Below are positions 1-5,841 of a stretch of DNA of 25,926 nucleotides, piece by piece. The translations under genes were made by a program, and so were the position numbers. Numbering within the stretch: the first letter of the stretch is position 1; each line of letters begins with the position of its first letter. The notes under the pieces were generated by a model that saw only the letters and a list, made by a program, of their open reading frames with translations, had not been told where the DNA came from and did no database searches. The stretch is from Candidatus Latescibacterota bacterium (GTDB lineage Bacteria > Latescibacterota > UBA2968 > UBA8231): the NCBI GenBank assembly GCA_022825185.1, contig JAJDYK010000018.1:1-25926 (forward strand), given 5' to 3'.

Positions 1-129
1 ACTGAGAAAGTCTGCACGCTCAGTCAGCTTCCACGGGGCTTTCTCACGCTGATCGCGGTCTTCTGCGCTACCGTCGTAGGCTACTTGAAGACGAGCGACG
101 ACATCTTTGTACTCGAACATTGCTTCCAT
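1..129 (-). CDS. SAM-dependent methyltransferase, N-terminal part (cut by left edge)
   Basis: Minus-strand reading frame from ATG at 129 (an alternative in-frame ATG is at 120) running open for 43 codons off the left edge. The residues include KAPWKLTERADFL, which resembles the segment just before motif I of small class I SAM-dependent methyltransferases (pattern APWK..ER..FL). The SAM-binding motif itself would lie outside the window, so the call rests on a short stretch. The ATG lies 5 bases beyond a GTTAAAA box (141-135 read on the minus strand), as expected for the first gene of an integron cassette. No Shine-Dalgarno sequence is visible, also common in cassettes. Confidence 0.5.
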   Translation of the reverse strand, partial: MEAMFEYKDVVARLQVAYDGSAEDRDQREKAPWKLTERADFLS

Positions 130-134
130 TCGTC

Positions 135-225
135 TTTTAACCTTTTGCCGATTTGCGAACCGCGGCCGAGTGTTGCCTCAGTTGCTTACTTCCTTCATCT
201 GATTGCGGCAGCAGAACGCTGAATC
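135..225 (-). repeat. Degraded attC-like site
   Basis: The minus-strand 3' end has a GTTAAAA box. The 13-mer CGATTTGCGAACC (149-161) is shared exactly with the site near 2276-2288, and both lie just inside the GTTAA box. TGCCG/CGGCA arms can pair, but the distal R'' box is not recognisable, so this is a remnant or a strongly diverged site. The left boundary is taken from the box and the right one is approximate. Confidence 0.38.
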
Positions 226-241
226 TCTGCAAGGATGAATG

Positions 242-1072
242 CTAGGAAGGCGAGCGTCTCTCGATCGTTGGTCCCCAATCACCAGCAAAATCTTTCGTCG
301 AGCTATTAGAGAGATTAGTCAAATTCTTTCCGTCGATATCTATTCGGTAGATTTGCTGGCGGCCTTCCCAGTCGCCCGTGAAGCTGATCGCCGCGCCATC
401 TGGTGACCATGAGGGTGCCATAGTGCCGCCGCCCTCAACGTTGGTGAGGCGTCTAGGATCCGACCCATCCGCTTTCATGACGTAGAGTTGCGATCTTTTG
501 CCATCGCGGTCCGACTTAAAGGCGATCCACTTGCCGTCCGGTGACCAGGCAGGATCTTCATCGTTGCCCTGAGAAACGTGCAACCGTTTTTGCTCGCTTC
601 CATCCGGTTTCATCACATAAATTTGTGTCTTACCATCGCGGTCGGTCGTGAAGGCAATTTTAGAGCCATCTGGGGAAAAAGTTGATTCCGACTCATACGC
701 CGGATGATTGGTCAAATTCCTCTGGTTAGAACCGTCGCTGTTCATGGCATAGATCTCGACGTTGTCGTGACGATCCGTGCAAAAAATGATCGTCTGGCCG
801 TCGGGCGACCAGTGAGAACGAAGGTCAGGGGCCGAATTGTGGGTCAGTCGCCTCGGTTCGCTTCCATCGGCGTTGATTACGTAAATTTCGCCCTTGCCAT
901 GGCGTCGGTCGCAGTAGGCGATACGCGTGCCATCGGGAGACCAGTTTACGTGGTCTTTCTCGTAATCCGGGGTGCGCGTGATGTTGGTCTGATCTGTTCC
1001 GTCCTCATTCATGGTAAAGATATCAAAGAGTCCATCCCGGTCTCTCACAAAGGCGATTTTGGAAGTTTTCAT
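242..1072 (-). CDS. TolB-like six-repeat beta-propeller protein (PD40 repeats)
   Basis: 276 residues built almost entirely of six tandem ~42-residue WD40-like (PD40) repeats with the recurring pattern WSPDG..I.F..DRDG..-IYVM-.DGS-..LT, as in TolB and DPP-IV-type propellers. This predicts a six-bladed propeller used for protein or ligand binding rather than a catalytic domain. The ATG at 1072 is chosen because the repeats begin right there (MKTSKIAFVRDRDG); the upstream frame runs through the attC site at 1111-1193 and is not protein-like. There is no signal peptide, unlike true periplasmic TolB, and no N-terminal TolB domain. It is a single-gene cassette with a 38-base leader after the attC core. 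Propeller assignment is firm; cellular role unknown. Confidence 0.85.
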   Translation of the reverse strand: MKTSKIAFVRDRDGLFDIFTMNEDGTDQTNITRTPDYEKDHVNWSPDGTRIAYCDRRHGKGEIYVINADGSEPRRLTHNSAPDLRSHWSPDGQTIIFCTDRHDNVEIYAMNSDGSNQRNLTNHPAYESESTFSPDGSKIAFTTDRDGKTQIYVMKPDGSEQKRLHVSQGNDEDPAWSPDGKWIAFKSDRDGKRSQLYVMKADGSDPRRLTNVEGGGTMAPSWSPDGAAISFTGDWEGRQQIYRIDIDGKNLTNLSNSSTKDFAGDWGPTIERRSPS

Positions 1073-1110
1073 AAAATTGTCTCCAGGGGACTGAGGCGAA
1101 AGCGCATGGC

Positions 1111-1193
1111 AGATAACGCTTTGCGTGCCCCCGAACCGCGCAGCGGTTGGGCGAAGGGGCTTTTGCCCCGAAGCCGGGGGCACGGTGTTATGG
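1111..1193 (-). repeat. attC recombination site (83 bp)
   Basis: Imperfect palindrome: outer boxes AGATAAC (1111-1117) and GTTATGG (1187-1193) pair through ATAAC/GTTAT. After unequal spacers, GTGCCCCCG (1125-1133) pairs perfectly with CGGGGGCAC (1175-1183). The centre holds two further hairpins (AACCG..CGGTT and GGGGC..GCCCC). Two box pairs separated by unequal unpaired spacers (7 and 3 bases) are the attC architecture. Read on the minus strand the R' core is GC followed by GTTATCT, placing the TolB-like gene immediately downstream. Confidence 0.78.
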
Positions 1194-1197
1194 GCTG

Positions 1198-1386
1198 TGG
1201 AATAGACGCACTCTTACGATTCCTAGCGGCAACAGTGGACAGGAGATTGCGCAGTTGATCGTCGGGACGGAGACGGCGGATGAAATTGTCGAGATGAACC
1301 AAATCCGGCTCAGTGGCAAGGCACAACAACTAATTGAGGTACTGTTTCCAGCACAATATCCTCAGATGGAGAATCAGGCCCTGTGA
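1198..1386 (+). pseudogene. 3' remnant of a GNAT/sterol-carrier (Eis-like) protein
   Basis: Sixty-two plus-strand codons running from the edge of the attC at 1111-1193 to TGA at 1384-1386. The residues EIAQLIVGTETADEI, then LIEVLFPAQYPQMEN, resemble the C-terminal end of Eis-like GNAT proteins, whose sterol-carrier-like domain ends with a LAQL..G..-A.E-...LFP...P pattern. No in-frame ATG precedes this and the 5' part is missing, so it is probably a truncated gene captured between two attC sites. It lies opposite to the attC orientation. The minus strand of the same segment also has an open frame (starting about 1329) that looks less protein-like. Family call is tentative. Confidence 0.42.
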
Positions 1387-1403
1387 TATGGAGTTGCAAC
1401 TGC

Positions 1404-1485
1404 ACTTAACGTTTCATCAGTTAGCGATCACGGTTGCCGCAGGCCAAGGCGCGAACGCGCCGCAGCGTAAAACGTACTGTTTAAC
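1404..1485 (-). repeat. attC recombination site (82 bp)
   Basis: Outer boxes ACTTAAC (1404-1410) and GTTTAAC (1479-1485). The first is a perfect match to the RYYYAAC/GTTRRRY core; read on the minus strand it gives GTTAAGT as R'. Inner arms CAGT-A-CG and CGCTAACTG pair with bulged bases, as attC L boxes do. The centre contains a GGCGCG..CGCGCC hairpin. It separates the remnant at 1198-1386 from the nucleotidyltransferase cassette. Confidence 0.65.
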
Positions 1486-1508
1486 TGAAGTCCGTCTTTT
1501 CTTCATCA

Positions 1509-1880
1509 CTACCAAGATTTCCGCCTTTTTTCAATAGCATTAACGTATTCTTCTGCTTTTTCACACAATGCAAGAAACGCATCTACAGTATCAATGCGTG
1601 AGGTGCGCACAGCGAAGGCGTGATGCACAATATGATCTCCAACATGACCCAAAGATTGGGTCAATTTCTTATAAGATGGATCGAATGGAAGACCATATTC
1701 AGCTTCTACTTCCACAAACGCAAGATGAAGGATCATCTTTGCAAACCCTGGTGCCCTCAATTTACCTGTACCATTCGTTCTTCTTATGCTATGAATACTT
1801 CTCTGAATTTGTTCAATCAGATACCGTGCCTCCTCGATTAGTGACCAACGTTCTACTTTAAGAGTTGCCAGATCGATATG
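1509..1880 (-). CDS. C-terminal helical domain detached from the nucleotidyltransferase by a TAG
   Basis: The open frame directly follows, in the same frame, the stop codon of the nucleotidyltransferase (TAG at 1883-1881). It encodes about 123 residues rich in helix (IDLATLKVERWSLIEEARYL at the start, ending CEKAEEYVNAIEKRRKSW). There is no ATG until well inside; the first usual alternative start is TTG at 1760, which would discard a third of the domain. The simplest reading is that this is the second half of a single ~237-residue nucleotidyltransferase-domain protein. MNT proteins often pair with helical HEPN partners, but no RX4-6H motif is visible here, so HEPN is not claimed. It may be a pseudogene fragment, a reinitiated gene or a readthrough product. 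Confidence 0.5.
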   Translation of the reverse strand, partial: HIDLATLKVERWSLIEEARYLIEQIQRSIHSIRRTNGTGKLRAPGFAKMILHLAFVEVEAEYGLPFDPSYKKLTQSLGHVGDHIVHHAFAVRTSRIDTVDAFLALCEKAEEYVNAIEKRRKSW

Positions 1881-2222
1881 CTACCCCCATACTCGTCTAA
1901 AAAATGGGAACTGTTTCACCCAAAGCGGTAAAGGTATGAATTGATCTCTTTCCATATCACCGGCTAACTCGGATAGTGTAATACGTGCTAATGAAGCTTT
2001 TATACCTGTTTGACTGGTGAATTCTGTTCGAAGATAGGCATCCACATCTGCTGCTTCTCTGCTATCAAAATCATCCTTGACAACCGATAGGAGATCAACA
2101 TCGCTTGAAGGGAGTTCGTCTTGAGTGCCGAATGAACCACATAGGTATAGCGAAATCAAGCCTTTGTCTTTTAGTCTGGCAACCACTTCGGCGACAGAGC
2201 GATCCAATACGGTATCTGTCAT
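1881..2222 (-). CDS. MNT-type nucleotidyltransferase domain protein
   Basis: 113 residues. It carries the minimal nucleotidyltransferase signature of the DNA polymerase beta superfamily: GSFG at residues 29-32 followed by SSDVDLL (metal-binding Asp41 and Asp43). Such domains transfer nucleotides to small molecules (aminoglycoside nucleotidyltransferases) or proteins (MNT antitoxins that AMPylate HEPN toxins). The ATG at 2222 gives the normal spacing to GSFG; a longer in-frame start at 2276 would begin inside the degraded attC site. The protein ends FFRRVWG then TAG, and the frame continues open beyond the stop, so the product may be truncated. It is cassette cargo between the attC at 1404-1485 and the degraded one near 2262-2340. 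Confidence 0.72.
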   Translation of the reverse strand: MTDTVLDRSVAEVVARLKDKGLISLYLCGSFGTQDELPSSDVDLLSVVKDDFDSREAADVDAYLRTEFTSQTGIKASLARITLSELAGDMERDQFIPLPLWVKQFPFFRRVWG

Positions 2223-2261
2223 CTGCTTCCGTTCGCTGTGAGGTTGATAATAACGGATTTC

Positions 2262-2340
2262 AGTTAACGGTTTCACGATTTGCGAACCCGCGAATGTGGG
2301 TTAGACGCCGCTTCGTTGCTTCATCTCGGAACAAGATGCT
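2262..2340 (-). repeat. Degraded attC-like site
   Basis: Read on the minus strand it ends in GAAACC then GTTAACT (2268-2262), preceded by a hairpin AACCC..GGGTT (2284-2306 region). The hairpin resembles ACCCCGCATTCGCGGGGT of the good site at 3465-3557. The 13-mer CGATTTGCGAACC at 2276-2288 recurs at 149-161. GTCTAAC also occurs within it, a perfect RYYYAAC, but at too short a distance for a standard attC. The distal arm is unclear and the far boundary approximate. Confidence 0.42.
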
Positions 2341-2348
2341 AGTGGGAA

Positions 2349-3092
2349 TCAGTGTTTTCGGCCAACTAGTACAATTTCGTCTGGTAGCCCATTGAACTGA
2401 GTATTCCTCCATATATCTTTCACGTCTGAGTTTGATATTTCTTCAAACTTTACCAGATCAAATCCGGCATTCAACACAGCATTTATGTAGTCAGAAACCG
2501 TCCAAGTGAATACGTAAGGATCTCCCGCGTTGCCTTCTTCTAAGTATGGGCCTCGTTCACCATACGGCCTCTCGATGATCAGACGTTCGTTCAACGGAGA
2601 CCAGATTTCGCGAAAGAACGGATGATATTCTTGGATCACCAGAACGCCTCCAGGCTTCATAATCCGGTAGGCTTCAGCATAGTAACGATCCAAGTCTGAG
2701 ACCCAACAGGCGACATGGCCACCAGTGTGGATTACATCGAATGTTTCCGGTCCCAAGCTCAAGTCGGTAACATCCGCCGTGACGAAGGTGATGCAGAGAC
2801 CAAGGATTCCAGCTCGCGTCTTAGCATTACGCAACTGATTATATGAAATGTCCACTGAAGTGACACTTGCTCCCATGCCTGCCAATGCGAAGACCGCACA
2901 ATTGTTGCCGCTCCCAAGAGCACACGCCCGCTTACCTTTGAGATCACCTAATGCCTCTATCTCAGACGGCGATAGTGCCACCGTCGGATCGAGGTGGCAT
3001 CTGTTCCAGATGTTCTGCTCGTCGACACGAAGCTTGTATGCTGCCGCATGACCATCCCAGTTTGCCCGATTAACTTCGTGAAACTTATTCAT
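2349..3092 (-). CDS. Class I SAM-dependent methyltransferase
   Basis: 247 residues. Motif I is ALGSGNN near residues 58-64, a variant of the glycine-rich SAM loop; the acidic motif II is VTSVDIS (Asp81), then TADVTDL (104-111), and motif IV-like FDVIHTGG (118-125). This is the Methyltransf_11/25 layout of small-molecule methyltransferases such as the UbiE/COQ5 relatives; substrate unknown. The ATG at 3092 is supported by MNKFHEVNRANWDGHA, a typical N-terminal helix for the family. The longer frame upstream overlaps another gene. It starts 4 bases after the stop of the hypothetical gene at 3097, so the two share one cassette and probably one transcript. Confidence 0.82.
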   Translation of the reverse strand: MNKFHEVNRANWDGHAAAYKLRVDEQNIWNRCHLDPTVALSPSEIEALGDLKGKRACALGSGNNCAVFALAGMGASVTSVDISYNQLRNAKTRAGILGLCITFVTADVTDLSLGPETFDVIHTGGHVACWVSDLDRYYAEAYRIMKPGGVLVIQEYHPFFREIWSPLNERLIIERPYGERGPYLEEGNAGDPYVFTWTVSDYINAVLNAGFDLVKFEEISNSDVKDIWRNTQFNGLPDEIVLVGRKH

Positions 3093-3096
3093 CGCT

Positions 3097-3468
3097 CTAC
3101 CAGACCTCGTGCAGCTCGCCTCGTGATTGAAGCACGGACAACACCGATTTGAAGTTGGCACTACATCCGTAGTCCCGGCCTTCGGGGAACTCTGACCACT
3201 CGTCATCGGCGATCTTGATACGAAGCGGAACGTCCCGTGCTAGGTACGGCATGTCCATGTGATCTTCGGCGCGATGCACCGACGTGGCGGCCTCAAACCC
3301 CACTCCGGCGTACAGGACCCATCCGTTTACGCTGCTCAGTCCCCCAAACGCACCGTTCGAGCCATAGATTCGACCCATATCCTGGTTGGTCACCAACTCC
3401 TCGGCACGATTTCCCAGCGCAACGAAAGACAAACAGGGCGAACGAGCCGCACCCGGAGAATTGCGCAT
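3097..3468 (-). CDS. Hypothetical cassette protein, start codon inside attC
   Basis: About 123 residues, not recognised. The ATG at 3468-3466 lies within the attC R' core GTTATGC, an arrangement in which the recombination site supplies the start codon. An internal ATG at 3378 (MGRIYGSNGAFGG) would give a ~93-residue protein and is a serious alternative because the first 25 residues look weakly conserved. The rest is globular with no membrane segment (VNGWVLYAGVGFEAATSVHR, later IADDEWSEFPEGRDYG). It is followed after 4 bases by the methyltransferase gene, suggesting translational linkage. Confidence 0.5.
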   Translation of the reverse strand: MRNSPGAARSPCLSFVALGNRAEELVTNQDMGRIYGSNGAFGGLSSVNGWVLYAGVGFEAATSVHRAEDHMDMPYLARDVPLRIKIADDEWSEFPEGRDYGCSANFKSVLSVLQSRGELHEVW

Positions 3469-3557
3469 AACGCCCTCACAATGCACGACCCCGCGAATGC
3501 GGGGTGGGCGAAGCCCCAAGGAGCGTAAGCGATGCCGCGTGCATTGCTGTGTTATAA
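3465..3557 (-). repeat. attC recombination site (93 bp)
   Basis: The best site in the window. Boxes GCATAAC (3465-3471) and GTTATAA (3551-3557) flank perfectly pairing 9-base arms CAATGCACG (3479-3487) and CGTGCATTG (3538-3546), with unequal spacers of 7 and 4 bases. The centre contains CCCCGC..GCGGGG and GGGCGAAGCCC hairpins. On the minus strand it ends GGGC followed by GTTATGC, the ending seen in Vibrio cholerae repeats, which fixes the orientation. Confidence 0.82.
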
Positions 3558-3724
3558 GTCGTTGACTATATAATTTAGCATGCAACTCATTCATTGAAAA
3601 CAGAGTAGAAAAGAGTTTGACATTATATCAGTTCCTTCGACTTATTCTCTTTATCGCCCCTATTAGTTTGATTTGCAGAAGACAAGAGCACCCAAAGCTG
3701 TGGCCATTTTTGGAGGGATTTATT

Positions 3725-4273
3725 ATGAAAAAAACATTTCATACTGAGAGACTTATTGTTCGTCCCCTGACGTTGGATGACGCCAAGGACTTTTATCGCA
3801 TCGTTGACGAAGATCCCAAGCACGCTGGACAGATCTCCCTTGAGCAGAGAATCGACCGTATTCACGCCTACCTAACCAATGACGCACTGGAACCCGGTTT
3901 GGGATGGTGGGCAGTAACTTTACAAACCGATGGAAGTTTCATAGGTAGATGTGGCCTTGACTCTTATTTGACCGATTTCTTGCAATTCGAGGATGATCCC
4001 GCCAATCTATATCATTCGATTGAAGTAGAACTTGCATATCATATAGGTATAGACTACCGGCGCCAGGGCTTTGCGTTCGAAGCCTGCCACGCTCTGGTCC
4101 AACACGCTTTTACCGAATTGAAACTTCGACGGATTGTGTCCGTTACTAACCAGGATAATATCCCTTCGCAGAATCTGATGAGAAAGTTAGGATTTAGATT
4201 ACAGAGGAACCTCCATCCTGAGTTTTCTGATAGGATGATAGGAATTCTTAACAATACAATCATATTAGCATGA
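3725..4273 (+). CDS. GNAT family N-acetyltransferase (RimJ/RimL-like)
   Basis: 182 residues with the Acetyltransf_3 layout. It opens with FHTERLIVRPLTLDDAKDFY (RimJ-type N-terminus). The central strand IEVELAYHIGIDYRRQGFAFEA (~100-120) contains the acetyl-CoA loop as RRQGFA (canonical Q/RxxGxG/A), and the C-terminus has SQNLMRKLGFR, the usual 'N..S....KLGF' signature. It would acetylate an N-terminal amine or a small molecule, possibly an antibiotic. The ATG at 3725 follows GGAGGG (3712-3717); the upstream 36 codons lie in AT-rich leader. A TTGACA at 3617-3622 could be a -35 but no convincing -10 follows. It is convergent with the next gene, with 27 bases between. Its orientation is opposite to most of the array. 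Confidence 0.85.
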   Translation: MKKTFHTERLIVRPLTLDDAKDFYRIVDEDPKHAGQISLEQRIDRIHAYLTNDALEPGLGWWAVTLQTDGSFIGRCGLDSYLTDFLQFEDDPANLYHSIEVELAYHIGIDYRRQGFAFEACHALVQHAFTELKLRRIVSVTNQDNIPSQNLMRKLGFRLQRNLHPEFSDRMIGILNNTIILA

Positions 4274-4300
4274 TCGTTGATGGAGTGAATACTTAAATGG

Positions 4301-4924
4301 TCAGTATTTATCCCAGTCGCATGGAACAAGAGGGACTGGCCAGTCGGGGTCTGGTTGCCACCCAGACCAGTCCTCGAAGAATGGCCAAGAGCGATTCTTG
4401 AGGGCTTCTCTGACGGTGTTGGCCTCCGACTTAGCAAATGAGGCCTCATCAGCAGATACAATGCCTTCATCCTGAGCCCATTGGAGCTCGTCCTCATCTT
4501 TTAGGCACCAAGAGGACAGATCGTCAGCGACTGTCACATCCAGAATCAGGTCCCGAGTATCGAACCCGATGGGCGTGCGAACCCACTCCGCTTCGAGGTT
4601 TACATACCATCCCGCGAAGCGTTGCTGATCCGGATCCCACGAGCGAATAACGGTGTGACCGGATCCCATCTTGTGGAGGTGCAAATTGCTTCTGCCGGTC
4701 CATTCTCTATCTGCGTAGCCACCGTCCCACCCACCCGGAAGCATGTTTCTTCCGCCTGGGCCACCTCGTTTCCCTGTCCGTTTTTTGCAGATGCTTCCCG
4801 TGTGCTGGAACAGCCCGATCACATCATCGTCGTCGCAGACTATCGTAGCAGGAAAGACATAGCCGACATTCCCTTCCGGAAGCGAGCGCCATACAACCTG
4901 ATCACCTCGACCGAATGTCCTCAT
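4301..4924 (-). CDS. DUF402 (FomD/Ntdp-like) family protein
   Basis: 207 residues. The DUF402 core is clear: FAGWYVNLEAEWVRTPIGFD, then TRDLILDVTVADDLSSW and LKDEDEL. Members whose activity is known (Ntdp, FomD) are metal-dependent hydrolases of nucleoside di-/triphosphates or cytidylyl-phosphonates, using acidic residues in the DTRDL..D and KDEDEL segments, all present here. The N-terminal half has GRGDQVVWRSLPEG and a loop with several Gly. The ATG at 4924 has GGAG about 9 bases upstream. It lies 40 bases downstream of the ankyrin gene on the same strand and could be cotranscribed. The exact substrate cannot be told. Confidence 0.82.
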   Translation of the reverse strand: MRTFGRGDQVVWRSLPEGNVGYVFPATIVCDDDDVIGLFQHTGSICKKRTGKRGGPGGRNMLPGGWDGGYADREWTGRSNLHLHKMGSGHTVIRSWDPDQQRFAGWYVNLEAEWVRTPIGFDTRDLILDVTVADDLSSWCLKDEDELQWAQDEGIVSADEASFAKSEANTVREALKNRSWPFFEDWSGWQPDPDWPVPLVPCDWDKY

Positions 4925-4964
4925 TCTAATCTCCGTGATCGCAATTGTGAGTGAGCGCTACTTA

Positions 4965-5588
4965 TTAATCCTCGATTTGAAGAAGCTTAATAATATCTCC
5001 AGACCGCTCGTATTGTATGGCGAAGTCAAAAGGCGTTTTCCCCTGGCTCGTTTTGAGTGTCTTGTCTGCTCCAGCATCTAATAATAGTTCAATAATATTC
5101 CTATCACTACGCACAGCGGCAATATGTAGCGGGCATTCACCCCATAATTCCCCAAACACAGCCATTTCTGATCGGCCCCCGTCTTTGGCACGCCGATTTA
5201 CTTCGCCTCCCTTATTAATCAACAATTGCATAGATTTAAATTTATTGTTAACGGCTGCTTTGTGGAGCGCGGTCTCCCCACCGCGTGGCAGGCCGAGATT
5301 TACGTCTGCTCCTGCTTCAATGAGATACGCCGCAAACTCGATGTCCTCCATATTCACAGCGGCCATTAAGAGGCTTACTTCGCTGTGTTTATCGTGGTTG
5401 ATATTGCCACCGTTGTCTAAAAGATAACGGACAATTTCTTTGTGGCCGTTGAAATAGGCCCCGAGAAACGAGGATTTATCCCCGTAATTTACATCCGCAC
5501 CTATTTCAACGAGACGACGGACTTCATCAAAATGGCCAGCCATAGCGGCTTGAGCCAACTGGTCGTTTATGTTCTTTTCTTGAGGCAT
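4965..5588 (-). CDS. Ankyrin-repeat protein
   Basis: 207 residues made of about five or six ankyrin repeats. Recognisable units are AAMAGHFDEVRRLVEIGADVN (near residues 15-34), then NGHKEIVRYLLDNGGNIN, IEFAAYLIEAGADVN, TALHKAAVNNKFKSMQLLIN and LHIAAVRSDRNIIELLLDAGAD. Ankyrin arrays bind other proteins; no enzymatic domain, signal peptide or membrane anchor is visible, so it is probably cytosolic. The ATG at 5588 has AGGAG 6 bases upstream. It may act as an immunity or partner protein, but no partner is evident here; the DUF402 gene follows it. Confidence 0.87.
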   Translation of the reverse strand: MPQEKNINDQLAQAAMAGHFDEVRRLVEIGADVNYGDKSSFLGAYFNGHKEIVRYLLDNGGNINHDKHSEVSLLMAAVNMEDIEFAAYLIEAGADVNLGLPRGGETALHKAAVNNKFKSMQLLINKGGEVNRRAKDGGRSEMAVFGELWGECPLHIAAVRSDRNIIELLLDAGADKTLKTSQGKTPFDFAIQYERSGDIIKLLQIED

Positions 5589-5600
5589 TGAACACTCCTA

Positions 5601-5690
5601 TTATGTCCGCATAAGTCCCACTCGATAGCGATCCTTGGCCAAGCGCAGATTCTCCTGCGCCAGTTCCACTGTGCGCTGAGAAACAAAAAC
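5601..5690 (-). pseudogene. C-terminal-type remnant of a TolC-family outer-membrane efflux protein
   Basis: About 29 minus-strand codons read SQRTVELAQENLRLAKDRYR then VGLMRT and TAA (5603-5601). The QENLRLAKDRYRVG pattern is the hallmark of TolC/OEP coiled-coil repeats (A..NL.LA..RY..G). Upstream the frame runs into the terminator at 5695-5729, so only a fragment remains. It sits exactly at the junction between the tRNA and the accessory block, consistent with a gene truncated by island insertion or deletion. No start codon or remaining domain is visible. Confidence 0.5.
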
Positions 5691-5694
5691 AAGG

Positions 5695-5729
5695 GGATAA
5701 AAAGAAAGCCCCTGAAAAGTCAGGGGCTT
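5695..5729 (-). terminator. Rho-independent terminator of tRNA-Val
   Basis: Perfect 10-base inverted repeat AAGCCCCTGA (5706-5715) and TCAGGGGCTT (5720-5729) with a 4-base loop. On the minus strand it is followed by TTTCTTTTTAT. It lies 6 bases downstream of the tRNA 3' end. Confidence 0.88.
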
Positions 5730-5735
5730 AGAAGA

Positions 5736-5812
5736 TGGTGGGCAATCGCAGACTTGAACTGCGGACCTCCTGCATGTCAAGCAGGCGCTCTAGCCAGCTG
5801 AGCTAATCGCCC
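5736..5812 (-). tRNA. tRNA-Val (anticodon GAC)
   Basis: Full cloverleaf on the minus strand. The acceptor GGGCGAT pairs with ATTGCCC (one G-U). The D arm is GCTC..GAGC, the anticodon stem CCTGC/GCAGG with loop TTGACAT (anticodon GAC) and the T arm CGCAG-TTCAAGT-CTGCG. The discriminator is A and the CCA end is encoded (5736-5738). GAC reads GUC, hence valine. Its 3' end points at the AT-richer accessory block on the left, the common integration geometry for islands. Confidence 0.95.
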
Positions 5813-5841
5813 TCGTGTTGTCTAATTGCAGACGGGTCAAT

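Larger units (their letters stand above)
1..3557 (-). mobile_element. Integron-type gene-cassette array without integrase (CALIN-like)
   Basis: Three convincing and two degraded attC-like palindromes separate small unrelated genes read mostly on the minus strand. In the good sites the box read last on the minus strand fits the attC R' core (GTTATCT, GTTAAGT, GTTATGC). Two of these are preceded by GC, as in Vibrio and class 1 attC sites. This gives one common orientation, with the attI side toward higher coordinates. No tyrosine recombinase is present in the window, so it is called a CALIN. The left end lies outside the window; the right end is set at the outermost visible site (3557). The GNAT, DUF402 and ankyrin genes to the right may belong to the same island but show no attC. 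Confidence 0.66.

Noticed and set aside
1069..1329. Minus-strand coding region across the attC at 1111-1193
   Set aside because: The frame runs through the recombination site and shows no domain; the plus-strand remnant in the same place is more protein-like.
1509..1880. HEPN toxin paired with the MNT gene
   Set aside because: The helical domain lacks a visible RX4-6H motif and continues the MNT reading frame, so a split single protein is more likely than a toxin-antitoxin pair.
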